This document shows positions 43,955-53,114 of a stretch of DNA of 64,000 nucleotides, in pieces (positions within the stretch are counted from its first letter, which is position 1; each line of letters begins with the position of its first letter). Both the position numbers and the translations under genes were made by a program. This DNA is from Candidatus Hydrogenedens sp. (GTDB lineage Bacteria > Hydrogenedentota > Hydrogenedentia > Hydrogenedentales > Hydrogenedentaceae): contig DAOSBX010000013.1 in assembly GCA_035361075.1 (NCBI GenBank), forward strand, positions 16,402 to 80,401, written 5' to 3'. The notes under the pieces are model-generated. The model saw nothing but the letters and a program-made list of their open reading frames with translations, was not told the DNA's origin and searched no databases.

Positions 43955-46102
43955 ATGGCTTCTTTAAACCCTGACCAAATAAAGGCTGTTCATGCTGGAG
44001 AACCAGCAGTGTTGGTTCTGTCAGGGGCGGGAACTGGAAAAACAAGAGTTATTGTTGAACGTATTGTTTGGCTTATTAATGAAAAGGGAGTACCTCCAGA
44101 GCGGATTCTTGCAGTTACATTTACAAACAAATCCGCTGGCGAAATGAAAAGAAGAGTACTTGCCCGCATTGCTCATACTGAGAGACAACCTTGGGTAGGA
44201 ACATTCCATTCATTTGGCTTACAATTCCTACGAAAATATGCCTCATATGCAAATCTTAAAAATAATTTTATCCTTATAGACGATGATGACCAGATTTCAC
44301 TCTTGAAAAAAATACTAAAATCAGACCCTATCCTGTTAGAACAATTTACCCCTCGTGATGCTCAGGTTTGGATTAGTAGGTACAAACAAAATATTGCGGA
44401 ACCGAAAGACAGTTCAATCACCCCACCCAATTCCCATTTCCTTAAACTTTGGGATATATATCACGATACCTTACAGACACAAAACACGGTGGATTTTGAT
44501 GATTTAATTTCCTTACCTGTAAAAATATTAGAAGAACAGAGTTCTATTCGTGAGAGAATACAACATTACTTTTCAGACATATTAGTTGATGAATTTCAAG
44601 ATACAAATCATGCCCAATTCCGTCTTGTGCAGGCATTAAAAGGGACTGATAATTCCATTTTCGTAGTAGGTGATGAAGACCAATGTATTTACTCATGGCG
44701 TGGAAGTGATTTGAATAATATACTAAACTTCGCAGAAACTTTTTCTGGAACTGCCATATATCGTTTAGAGCAAAACTACCGTAGCACAAAAAACATCCTC
44801 TTATTAGCCAATAAATTAGTTGAACATAACGAAAACCGTTTAGGCAAAATACTATGGACAAAAAATAATGAGGGCGAAAAAGTCCAATTTTACTGGGCTA
44901 AGACAGATGAAGATGAGGCAGAATGGATTGCCAATGATATACAAAAAAATCAATACCCACTGGATGAAGTAGCTATCCTATTCCGAACCAATCATCAATC
45001 CCGTCCTTTTGAAGAGGTTTTTCGAAGGAGAGGCATTCCTCATATTGTTATTGGTGGCATCCGCTTCTACGCACGGAGAGAAATAAAAGACATAGTTGCA
45101 TACCTCCGATTAATAACCAATGAAGAAGACGATGACGCCCTACGTAGAATTATCAATATTCCTCCACGCAATTTAGGTCAGATAAGCCTACAACAAATTG
45201 AAGACTACGCAACACAAAGGAAAAAACCACTATTTCAGATGCTTCGTTTTATAGAACACGACGAGACATTCTCTACACGAACTCGCAAATCTGTTAAAGA
45301 ATTTGTAGACCTTATCGATGAAGTCAAACTATTTTCAAAAGATAAATCCGTAGGAGAAACTGTTAAATATATAATTGAGAAGTTAGACTATCTGGAATAT
45401 ATAAATAACATTGCAGAAAAAGAAGGGAAAGACCGTGAAAAAAACATACAGGAATTTATCGCCATCTGCGAACAAAATTCTACCAAAGAAAAATCGCTCC
45501 TTGAATTTCTGCAAGAATTTGCCCTGTTGTCTGATTTAGATACACAACAACCCCAAAGTAATGCGGTTCTCCTCTTAACCTGTCATAGTGCCAAGGGACT
45601 TGAATTTGATTATGTATATGTTACAGGTTTAGAGGAAGGATTATTCCCGTATCTTGATGAAGATGACCCGTATGCAGATATAGAAGAAGAACGACGCCTC
45701 TGTTATGTGGCTATGACCCGTGCCCGAAAACGACTCGTTCTTTCAGGGTCCGAATCAAGATTATATTACGGTAGAGTTATTCCCGATAGAGTGATGTCTC
45801 GCTTCCTGTTTGAAATGGACCTCCAAAATGTAGAAGTATATGGTATAAAGAAAGATACAGAGCCCTACAAAACAACAAATCATTTGCCCGAAGATAAAAT
45901 GGTAACTACGAAAGAAGAGAAGAAAAAGGAATATCGATTAGGCACAAGAGTGCGTCACGCTAAATTTGGATACGGCGTCGTTTTAAATACAGAAGGGAGT
46001 GGCGATAAAATGAGAGTACGAGTTCGTTTTGACTCCGGGAAAACAGCTGTTCTCGTTGTTAGTATGGCACCTATGGAAATTATTGAGAGGAGAAAAAATT
46101 GA
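43955..46102 (+). CDS. pcrA: UvrD/PcrA-type superfamily 1 DNA helicase
   Basis: 715 residues with all SF1A motifs: LNPDQIKAV (Q motif), Walker A SGAGTGKTR, TFTNKSAGEM (Ia), LVDEFQDTN (II), VGDEDQCIYSWRGS (III), NYRST (IV), LTCHSAKGLEFDYVYV (V), YVAMTRARKRL (VI). The C-terminal ~60 residues form the Tudor-like domain of PcrA (RVRHAKFGYGVVL) that contacts RNA polymerase. 3'-5' helicase in excision repair and replication-transcription conflict. There is no visible ribosome site. The stop overlaps the TTG start of pheA by four bases. Confidence 0.95.
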   Translation: MASLNPDQIKAVHAGEPAVLVLSGAGTGKTRVIVERIVWLINEKGVPPERILAVTFTNKSAGEMKRRVLARIAHTERQPWVGTFHSFGLQFLRKYASYANLKNNFILIDDDDQISLLKKILKSDPILLEQFTPRDAQVWISRYKQNIAEPKDSSITPPNSHFLKLWDIYHDTLQTQNTVDFDDLISLPVKILEEQSSIRERIQHYFSDILVDEFQDTNHAQFRLVQALKGTDNSIFVVGDEDQCIYSWRGSDLNNILNFAETFSGTAIYRLEQNYRSTKNILLLANKLVEHNENRLGKILWTKNNEGEKVQFYWAKTDEDEAEWIANDIQKNQYPLDEVAILFRTNHQSRPFEEVFRRRGIPHIVIGGIRFYARREIKDIVAYLRLITNEEDDDALRRIINIPPRNLGQISLQQIEDYATQRKKPLFQMLRFIEHDETFSTRTRKSVKEFVDLIDEVKLFSKDKSVGETVKYIIEKLDYLEYINNIAEKEGKDREKNIQEFIAICEQNSTKEKSLLEFLQEFALLSDLDTQQPQSNAVLLLTCHSAKGLEFDYVYVTGLEEGLFPYLDEDDPYADIEEERRLCYVAMTRARKRLVLSGSESRLYYGRVIPDRVMSRFLFEMDLQNVEVYGIKKDTEPYKTTNHLPEDKMVTTKEEKKKEYRLGTRVRHAKFGYGVVLNTEGSGDKMRVRVRFDSGKTAVLVVSMAPMEIIERRKN

Positions 46103-47175
46103 ATATCGATGAATTAAGAAAAAAAATTGATGAAATCGACCAAAAAATTATCGCTCTTCTTAATGAGAGAGCAACGTTTGCTCAAGAGATTGGTCGAATC
46201 AAAAACACTTCACAAGCACCTATCTATGTGCCTGAACGTGAAAAAGCAGTTATAGAAAAGTTAATACAATGTAATCATGGTCCCTTAGACGAACGGGCTA
46301 TTCGTTCCATCTACCGCGAAATTATGAGTGCTATCCGTTCACTCGAAAAACCAACCAGTGTCGCTTTCTTAGGACCCCGCGATACCTTTAGCCACATGGC
46401 AGCACTACGTGTGTTTGGCACCTCTGCCGAATATCACCCCCTACCCTCATTTGCCGATGTCTTCACAGAAGTAGAGCGACGACGCATTGACTATGGTGTT
46501 GTGCCTATCGAAAGTTCAACAGGTGGGTCGGTAAGCGATACCCTTGACCTTTTTATCCAATCCGAACTTAAAATCATTAATGAAGTACTACTCCGTATCT
46601 CACAAAATCTTCTTGCCAATTGCCCATTAGACCAGATACGTCGTGTGTATTCCAAAGATAATGCCTTACTCCAATGTAGGAACTGGCTTAGGGCTAACCT
46701 GCCAGGGGTGGAACTTATCGAAGTTTCAAGTACCGCGGAAGCAGCAAGACGAGCCGCTCAAGAACCAAATACCGCAGCTATTGCCAGTAAATTAGCATCA
46801 CAAACCTACAATCTTGAAATCGTCGCAGAACGGATTGAAGATATACCCCACAACTACACACGATTTGTTGTTCTCGGACACCAGATTGTCGAACCCACTG
46901 GCGACGATAAAACATCATTGCTTTTATCTGTGAAAGACAAACCTGGTGCTCTTTACAATTTGTTAGTACCATTTGCAGAAGTAGGCATTAACTTAACCCG
47001 TATCGAATCACGACCTTCCAGAGAAAAACCATGGGAATATGTGTTCTTTATCGATTTTCTCGGACACATCAAAGATGAAAAAGTCCAACATGTAATTGAA
47101 GATGTCAGCGACAGAGCAAGAAACCTAAAAATTTTAGGTTCCTTCCCTCGTGCCACCCTCGAACTTGAAACATAA
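46099..47175 (+). CDS. pheA: Bifunctional chorismate mutase / prephenate dehydratase (P-protein)
   Basis: 358 residues. An AroQ-type chorismate mutase domain (about 1-85; LRKKIDEIDQKIIALLNERA) is followed by prephenate dehydratase (about 92-270; VAFLGPRDTFSHMAA, VPIESSTGGSV, NYTRFVVLG) and an ACT regulatory domain (about 275-355; KDKPGALYNLL, RIESRPS). Converts chorismate to phenylpyruvate for phenylalanine; ACT domains usually bind phenylalanine for feedback control. TTG start with AGAGGAG upstream, overlapping the pcrA stop (TTGA). Slightly unusual operon partner. Confidence 0.95.
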   Translation: MNIDELRKKIDEIDQKIIALLNERATFAQEIGRIKNTSQAPIYVPEREKAVIEKLIQCNHGPLDERAIRSIYREIMSAIRSLEKPTSVAFLGPRDTFSHMAALRVFGTSAEYHPLPSFADVFTEVERRRIDYGVVPIESSTGGSVSDTLDLFIQSELKIINEVLLRISQNLLANCPLDQIRRVYSKDNALLQCRNWLRANLPGVELIEVSSTAEAARRAAQEPNTAAIASKLASQTYNLEIVAERIEDIPHNYTRFVVLGHQIVEPTGDDKTSLLLSVKDKPGALYNLLVPFAEVGINLTRIESRPSREKPWEYVFFIDFLGHIKDEKVQHVIEDVSDRARNLKILGSFPRATLELET

Positions 47176-47227
47176 AGCCACTTCAATAACCCATATTTTT
47201 ATTTCATAATAAACAGAAGGGTTTAAA

Positions 47228-47923
47228 TTACTTTCCATTCAGATAAGGAAGCGGGTCGTTACGTCCTATAGCCTCAAATGCTTTTAATCGCTCAATACAG
47301 GTAGGACAAGTTCCACATGCGTTCTCTTCCCCACGATAACAACTCCATGTATGCGAGTAATCAACCCCTAAAGAGAATCCTATCTGAAGTATCTCCTTTT
47401 TGGAAAAGGAAATAAAAGGTGCATTAACTCTTATCTTATGTTTCCTATTCAAAGAAAGTACCGCATTTATATTGGTTACAAAAGGTTCTGTGCAGTCCCA
47501 ATAACCATACTCATCATGTGCTTGTGCAGAATAATATACATCCTGAATATGAAGAGTTTCTGCCCAAGCCGAAGCAATAGATAAAAATATCATGTTGCGA
47601 TTGGGAACATACGTACTCGGTTGAACTTTATCTTCCTCTCGTATCTCATCCAATCGAGGAACATCACCTCCACCAGTAATAAGTGTTGAGCTTCCTTGTA
47701 AAAGCACAGACAAGAAACTCAAATCAACAACAAAATGTCCCTTCATCTCTAACACATTCATCTGCCATTCTGCACATCGAATTTCTTTTAAATGTTTCTG
47801 TCCATACAAAAAACTTATTGCATATACCTGTCGATACTTCTCTCTCTTTACTAAATAGTGAAGAAGAGTAACAGAGTCAAGACCTCCACTCAACAATAAT
47901 ATACACGAATCTTTCAACATCAT
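47228..47923 (-). CDS. queC: 7-cyano-7-deazaguanine synthase
   Basis: 231 residues. The ATP pyrophosphatase loop is LLSGGLDSVTLLHYL near the start; YVPNRNMIFLSIA is the family signature. Zinc cysteines are at the C-terminus (SCYRGEENACGTCPTCIERLKAF). It makes preQ0 for queuosine tRNA modification. AAGGAATGG lies before the first of two adjacent ATGs. No other queuosine gene is in the window and no preQ1 riboswitch was seen upstream. Confidence 0.96.
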   Translation of the reverse strand: MMLKDSCILLLSGGLDSVTLLHYLVKREKYRQVYAISFLYGQKHLKEIRCAEWQMNVLEMKGHFVVDLSFLSVLLQGSSTLITGGGDVPRLDEIREEDKVQPSTYVPNRNMIFLSIASAWAETLHIQDVYYSAQAHDEYGYWDCTEPFVTNINAVLSLNRKHKIRVNAPFISFSKKEILQIGFSLGVDYSHTWSCYRGEENACGTCPTCIERLKAFEAIGRNDPLPYLNGK

Positions 47924-48083
47924 AACACCATTCCTTCATTGAATATCATAAACACAATGTCCCTATGTAAAAATAATATATATATTTATATTATAAAACG
48001 AAAGACCCAAAAGAATATGAATAAAACACAAGGAACGTATCTTATTACGTAGGTAATAATTGTGCACAGCCCACATTCCACCT

Positions 48084-49007
48084 CTATTCTAAAGTCTGAA
48101 TATTCTTATCTGATTTAGTAAATAAAACTAAAATACAACCGACAAGCAAAATCGCCGTGCCTATCCATTGGATTGAGTTCAACCCTTCATTCTTCCATAA
48201 AAGCAGAGCAAAAAAATGTGTTATCAACGGATTTAACGTAAGCAAGGTATTACAAAAAGCAGAACCTAAGTGCCATTGGGCGTAATGAAATGACGAATGG
48301 GCTATAGCAATTGGAAGTAACCCTGAAAATAATGCTATTCCGTACGTGGTGTAAGAAGCGTGAAACGCTTTCCCCATATCTCCAAAAAAGTAGCCCAGGG
48401 TCAGCAACCCTATCGTAGTGTAAATTGATATAACCCCAAACATTGGGATTGGATGCAACGTCCGTTCTACTGTATATTTTCCATATACACAATAGACACC
48501 CCATAACAATGCAGATAGAAACAGAGCACCAACAGCATAATAAAGATAAGGAAATTCTTCCTTGCCTGACGGTTGATAGATAAGTAATATTGACCCCAAA
48601 ATGCCAAACAACGAACCAATAATAAATTGAGGATGTTTAATAAGGGACCGTTCTTCCGAAAATACAACAAACGAAAACAAAGCAACAATCGGAATTTGTA
48701 TCTTAACTAAAATTTGCCCAAGACTTGCAGTAGAATAATAGATACCGATTGTCCATGCTGACTGCATAATCACATTAGTTGCTGACAGAACGATAGTCGG
48801 TATAGGATTAGCAAACGCTTTGAGCAATGCATCTCGGTAAAACGCAAAACAATAAGGAACAAGAAACAGAACCGCCCCAAAATAACGAATCCCCGCCTGA
48901 GTAAATGGGTCATAAGCGTCCTGTAAATAGCGAATAAAAATAGGAGAAAAAGACCAACCCAATATCGCTAAGGAAAGGGCTATACCTGCCTTATGTTTCG
49001 CTAACAT
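48084..49007 (-). CDS. EamA/DMT-type transporter
   Basis: 307 residues with ten hydrophobic helices in two EamA repeats (about 8-140 and 155-295). The first helix has the usual WSFSPIFIRYL pattern, and the first repeat ends LIKHPQFIIGSLFGILGSILL. Likely an exporter of amino acids, nucleosides or other small metabolites in the inner membrane. Short ribosome site (CAGG). Monocistronic as far as visible; its neighbours queC and the leuB-like gene read the same way but are separated by about 75-160 bp. Confidence 0.9.
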   Translation of the reverse strand: MLAKHKAGIALSLAILGWSFSPIFIRYLQDAYDPFTQAGIRYFGAVLFLVPYCFAFYRDALLKAFANPIPTIVLSATNVIMQSAWTIGIYYSTASLGQILVKIQIPIVALFSFVVFSEERSLIKHPQFIIGSLFGILGSILLIYQPSGKEEFPYLYYAVGALFLSALLWGVYCVYGKYTVERTLHPIPMFGVISIYTTIGLLTLGYFFGDMGKAFHASYTTYGIALFSGLLPIAIAHSSFHYAQWHLGSAFCNTLLTLNPLITHFFALLLWKNEGLNSIQWIGTAILLVGCILVLFTKSDKNIQTLE

Positions 49008-49083
49008 AAAATACCTGTAATTAAATATTAAATTTTAGAAATACCCCATCTTTAAGTTCATTACGATAGTTGTCGGATATTTC

Positions 49084-50163
49084 TTATAAAGAAGCTACAT
49101 TATTTGCAATGGCATCACCAATCTTCGTTGTAGACCAACCAGAATCGTTTATTTCCTTTGCAGATAAACCAGGTAATACTTTCGACTCAAAAAATTTAAC
49201 AACTGCTTGCTCAAGAATCTCCGCACCTTTACTCTCACCAATGTGGTCTAACAACATTTGACCTGCCAAAATACAAGCGATCGGATTGATGATATTCATC
49301 CCCGTATATTTCGGAGCACTTCCACCTATTGGCTCAAACATAGATACACCCTCAGGATTGATATTTCCACCAGCCGCAACACCCATACCACCCTGTATCA
49401 TAGCTCCTAAATCAGTGATAATATCTCCAAACATATTATCTGTAACAATAACATCAAACCATTCTGGATTTTTAACCATCCACATTGTTGTCGCATCCAC
49501 ATGCGCATAATCCCTCTTAATGTCAGGATATTCTTTCTCACCCATTTCATGAAAGGCACGTTCCCATAAGTCAAACACAAACGTTAATACATTGGTTTTC
49601 CCAACCAACGTCAATTTCTTATCTTTATTCCGTTTACGGGTTAACTCATACGCATATCTTAAACAACGGTCTACTTCAAAACGAGTATAAACCATCTCTT
49701 GGATTGCTACCTCATTAGGTGTCCCCTTCTTTTGAATACCACCGCAACCTGTATAAAGCCCACCTGAATTCTCACGAACTACCACAAAATCAATCTCTTT
49801 CGGGCCCTTATCCTTGATAGGTGTATATACATTAGGATATAACTTTACAGGGCGAAGGTTAATATATTGATCCAACTCAAAACGCAACCGAAGTAAAATG
49901 CCTTTTTCTAAGATGCCCGGCTTGACATCCGGATGGCCAATAGCACCTAAATAAATTGCATCATATTTCTTTAACTCATCTACCGCTGAATCAGGAAGTA
50001 CTTCACCCGTCTTCAAATATCTATCACCACCAAAATCATATTCGACCGTATCTATTGTAAACCCTAACTTTTGAGCCACTGCATTCAAAACTTTTACACC
50101 TTCTCTTAATACTTCTGGACCAGTACCATCACCCGGTAACAATGCAATCCGATACTTTGCCAT
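49084..50163 (-). CDS. leuB: Isopropylmalate dehydrogenase-like beta-decarboxylating dehydrogenase
   Basis: 359 residues from ATG 50163; an in-frame TTG two codons earlier is rejected because AGGAG sits eight bases before the ATG. Family features: ALLPGDGTGPEV, a L-R-L-R-F substrate loop, VVVRENSGGLYTG, KTNVL and VTDNMFGDIITD metal-binding Asp, and the cofactor loop FEPIGGSAPKYTG, where the NAD/NADP discriminating region looks NAD-type. Best fit is 3-isopropylmalate dehydrogenase (leucine pathway), but tartrate or homoisocitrate dehydrogenase relatives share these motifs. No leuA, leuC or leuD is nearby. Confidence 0.83.
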   Translation of the reverse strand: MAKYRIALLPGDGTGPEVLREGVKVLNAVAQKLGFTIDTVEYDFGGDRYLKTGEVLPDSAVDELKKYDAIYLGAIGHPDVKPGILEKGILLRLRFELDQYINLRPVKLYPNVYTPIKDKGPKEIDFVVVRENSGGLYTGCGGIQKKGTPNEVAIQEMVYTRFEVDRCLRYAYELTRKRNKDKKLTLVGKTNVLTFVFDLWERAFHEMGEKEYPDIKRDYAHVDATTMWMVKNPEWFDVIVTDNMFGDIITDLGAMIQGGMGVAAGGNINPEGVSMFEPIGGSAPKYTGMNIINPIACILAGQMLLDHIGESKGAEILEQAVVKFFESKVLPGLSAKEINDSGWSTTKIGDAIANNVASL

Positions 50164-50523
50164 ATACAAATCTCCTGTTAATAAAATTTTGGAAATTAAC
50201 GAAACACTATAAAGTCAAGAAACACGCTTTTTATAAGAGATGTATTTTAACATAAATACTTATGTTAATTCACTTTCTTGTCCAGAAAATAAACAATTTC
50301 CAATTAGTTAGACAGTATTTGCTCAGAAAGACAAAATAAAAATCATTTCTTATTAAAATTGTAATATATGTGGCTAAACAAATAGTTCCCTCTCAAATCA
50401 AATATTTAATGTGTCTATACTTACTTGCTTGTATGGATTTTTAGTATGTAAAAATGATATGCTTTTTAGATATTTAGAGGTTGGTTTGAAAACAAATTAA
50501 ATAGAATCATAAGGAGTAAAACT
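50164..50523. other. Intergenic region between divergent leuB-like and DegT-like genes
   Basis: 360 bp, very AT-rich. Holds the perfect inverted repeat at 50247-50268 and the two ribosome sites. No ORF or RNA recognised. Confidence 0.5.
50247..50268. promoter_or_regulatory. Perfect 9-bp inverted repeat, possible operator or leader hairpin
   Basis: TTAACATAA-ATAC-TTATGTTAA, symmetrical over 22 bp, 84 bp upstream of the leuB-like start. Position fits a regulator site. Confidence 0.4.
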
Positions 50524-51837
50524 ATGGCAAAATTAGCAATTTTTGGTGGTAAACCCGTCCGTTCGAAAAATCAGAAGTTAGCAACATGGCCTATCAGTGA
50601 TAAAAAAGATGCAGAACTGCTCAAGAAAATAACATTGTCAAATCGCTGGTCTTTCGATGGTGAGTATGAATGGAAATTTGCTGAAGCATTCACCAAATAT
50701 CAAGGAGCAAACTATGGACTTTGCTGTGCCAATGGAACTGTGGGCATTCAATTGGCTCTCGAAGCTTTAGATATCGGTGCGTATGATGAAGTGATCGTTC
50801 CAGGAATGACATGGCAAGCAACAGCCGCCGCATGTTTAGATGTAAATGCAATTCCTGTGTTAACAGATATCGAACCCGATTCATGGAATTTGGACTTAGA
50901 TGCCGTTGAAGCAAATATCACACCAAAAACAAAAGCGATTATTGTTGTTCATCTTTACGGTTCAACAACAGATTTAGACCGTTTACAAAAAATATGTAAA
51001 AAACATAATGTGTTCCTGATAGAAGATTGTGCCCATCAACATGGAACATTCTGGAAGGGAAAAGGTGTCGGCTCAATCGGCGATGTAAGCTCCTGGAGTT
51101 TTCAGGAATCAAAAGTATTATCCTGTGGTGAAGGTGGTTTTAATATGTGCAAAACCAAAGACCTGTTCTATAAGATATACAGTTTAAGAAATTGTGGTAG
51201 ACCCTATCCTGCATCCCCTGCCGTTTTTGGACTAAAAAAACCCGTAGGTATGGATAAAACCTTACAATCAGGCAATTTCCGTCTGACAGAATGGCAAGCA
51301 GCAATACTATTAGGTGGACTCTCCCGTCTGGACAAACAAGTAAAATTCCGCGATGCAAATGCCATCTACTTAAATTCGCTTTTGGCAAAAATTCCAGGGA
51401 TAAAACCGATGATACGAAGACCACAAATCACTCAGCAAAGTTATTTCAATTTTGCGTTTCGGATAGACCCAGATGAATTAAAAGTTACAAATGCTCAGTT
51501 CTGCACCGCATTAAATGCCGAGTTAAGCGTTGGCGATGCGTTTGAACCACCATATGAACCATTAAATGCATGCGGGCTATATAAACCTCTTACGAAAAAA
51601 CGGTATCGCCTCAATGATGAGTACTGGAAGGCAATAGACCCGAAACGGTTTAATTTACCCGTTTGTACCGAAGCCCATACCCGTAGTGGAATTGTCGTGC
51701 ATCATGTTATGCTTATGAATCCACGCTCTGTAATGGATCAGGTAGCGGAGGCGGTTAAGAAGGTCGTTGATAATATCTCCGAAGTACGCAAAATTAAAGC
51801 TGGCGGTGGAAGAAAATATAGACCATTGGCAGTATAA
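50524..51837 (+). CDS. DegT/DnrJ/EryC1/StrS-family PLP aminotransferase
   Basis: 437 residues. PLP features: CCANGTVGIQLALEAL (phosphate loop), LIEDCAHQHGTFWKGKGVGS (Asp168 pairs with the pyridine N), and the Schiff-base Lys197 in WSFQESKVLSCGEGG. The GMTWQATAAAC segment is typical. These enzymes aminate keto-sugars or make aminohydroxybenzoate-like rings. Strong AAGGAG seven bases before the ATG. No sugar dehydratase lies beside it; it may feed the glycan pathway at 14-21 kb. Confidence 0.9.
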   Translation: MAKLAIFGGKPVRSKNQKLATWPISDKKDAELLKKITLSNRWSFDGEYEWKFAEAFTKYQGANYGLCCANGTVGIQLALEALDIGAYDEVIVPGMTWQATAAACLDVNAIPVLTDIEPDSWNLDLDAVEANITPKTKAIIVVHLYGSTTDLDRLQKICKKHNVFLIEDCAHQHGTFWKGKGVGSIGDVSSWSFQESKVLSCGEGGFNMCKTKDLFYKIYSLRNCGRPYPASPAVFGLKKPVGMDKTLQSGNFRLTEWQAAILLGGLSRLDKQVKFRDANAIYLNSLLAKIPGIKPMIRRPQITQQSYFNFAFRIDPDELKVTNAQFCTALNAELSVGDAFEPPYEPLNACGLYKPLTKKRYRLNDEYWKAIDPKRFNLPVCTEAHTRSGIVVHHVMLMNPRSVMDQVAEAVKKVVDNISEVRKIKAGGGRKYRPLAV

Positions 51838-51906
51838 GCAGTTGGAAATATTAAGAGATAAATTTACGTTACATACTTAATGTTTGATATAAGGGAGCTC
51901 TTTTAT

Positions 51907-52851
51907 ATGGAGAATGTTGTTATTTTAGGTGCGGGTCCTGCTGGATGTACCGCAGCACTCTATACAGCCCGTGCAGATTTAACCCCGCTTGTACTGGAAG
52001 GTGAACCAAGTGGAGATATTCTCCCTGGTGGTCAATTAATGACTACGACCGAGGTTGAAAATTTCCCTGGCTATCCTGAGGGTGTATCAGGCCAACAACT
52101 AATGGCGGACCTGAAAAGACAAGCGGAACGATTCGGTGCAAGATTCGAATACAAGACAGCAACCGCTGTTGATCTGAGTAAACATCCCTTTGTAGTGTTT
52201 GTTGGCAATGAAATAATTGAAACAAAATCAATTATTATTGCCACAGGTGCAAGTGCTAAATATTTAGGATTACCTGCTGAACAAAAATATTTAAATCGTG
52301 GTGTGTCTGCATGTGCTACCTGTGATGGAGCACTACCAAGATTCCGCAATAAACCAGTAGTCGTTGTAGGAGGTGGAGATAGTGCCATGGAAGAAGCCTT
52401 GTTTCTATCGCGATTTGCAGAACGCGTTCATATAATCCATCGCAGAGATAAATTCCGTGCAAGTAAAATCATGGCAGACCGTGTCCTTGCTCATCCAAAA
52501 ATCGTTGTAGAATGGAACTCTGTTGTTGAAGATATTTTAGGAAATGACAAGGATGGCGTTACGAGTGTCCTCATAAAAGATGTTAAAACTGGCGAAGTGC
52601 GAGAAATTCAATGTTCTGGTTATTTCTGTGCTATCGGACACAAACCCAACACAGACCTATTCAAAGGTAGTTTAGAATTAGATGAACAAGGATATATCAT
52701 CACGAAACCCAACAGAACAGCCACTAACGTCGAAGGTGTTTTCGCTTGTGGTGATGTTCAGGACTCTTATTATCGACAGGCAATTACAGCCGCAGGTAGC
52801 GGTTGTATGGCAGGTATCGAGGCAACTCGTTGGCTTGAATCCCAAGAATAA
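51907..52851 (+). CDS. trxB: Thioredoxin reductase
   Basis: 314 residues from ATG 51907 (AGGGAG nine bases upstream); an ATG at 51880 would add nine residues with no ribosome site. FAD motif VVILGAGPAGCTAALY, redox-active Cys pair CATCDG, NADPH motif VVVGGGDSAMEEALFL, HRRDKFRASKIM, and FACGDVQDSYYRQ at the C-terminal FAD site. Reduces thioredoxin with NADPH. Length and motifs are complete. Converges with a short ORF that begins on the opposite strand; their stops abut at 52851/52852. Confidence 0.95.
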   Translation: MENVVILGAGPAGCTAALYTARADLTPLVLEGEPSGDILPGGQLMTTTEVENFPGYPEGVSGQQLMADLKRQAERFGARFEYKTATAVDLSKHPFVVFVGNEIIETKSIIIATGASAKYLGLPAEQKYLNRGVSACATCDGALPRFRNKPVVVVGGGDSAMEEALFLSRFAERVHIIHRRDKFRASKIMADRVLAHPKIVVEWNSVVEDILGNDKDGVTSVLIKDVKTGEVREIQCSGYFCAIGHKPNTDLFKGSLELDEQGYIITKPNRTATNVEGVFACGDVQDSYYRQAITAAGSGCMAGIEATRWLESQE

Positions 52852-52950
52852 CTATTGCCCGCTCGTACTAAAAAGACCCATCACCCGAAAGATAGACTCA
52901 ATAATGTTTATGATTTGCAAGATAACATCTAAAGCCAATAATAGTTCCAT
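52852..52950 (-). CDS. Possible 32-residue small protein
   Basis: The frame runs from ATG 52950 to a stop at 52852-52854 and encodes a single amphipathic or hydrophobic helix (MELLLALDVILQIINIIESI, then a short tail). Its ribosome site is excellent: AAGGAG eight bases before the ATG, better than many genes here. It is too short to judge by composition. It could be a small membrane peptide. Confidence 0.45.
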   Translation of the reverse strand: MELLLALDVILQIINIIESIFRVMGLFSTSGQ

Positions 52951-53042
52951 ACGTAACGCTCCTTCTTTATAATTTTCTCTTATTATTATACCTTAAAAAA
53001 GTAAAAATATTACAAATATTTTTATATATTTATCAATATTTT

Positions 53043-53070
53043 GCAGGGACCTAAAACTTTAGGTCCCTGC
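53043..53070 (+). terminator. Intrinsic terminator (hairpin plus T-run)
   Basis: GCAGGGACCTAA-AACT-TTAGGTCCCTGC is a perfect 12-bp stem with a 4-nt loop, followed by AATTTTT on the plus strand. It would end transcripts from trxB. In the other direction the trailing sequence is only weakly T-rich, so it may act for the GLUG/PASTA gene too. Confidence 0.8.
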
Positions 53071-53114
53071 AATTTTTGATATTACACAACTTTATTTAAC
53101 AAAAGTTGTTAGAT

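Noticed and set aside
47924..48083. preQ1 riboswitch ahead of queC
   Set aside because: No match to the preQ1-I consensus was seen in the leader.
53043..53070. Repeat considered as a mobile-element end
   Set aside because: A perfect stem with a 4-nt loop and T-run after a gene is better explained as an intrinsic terminator; no second copy was seen.
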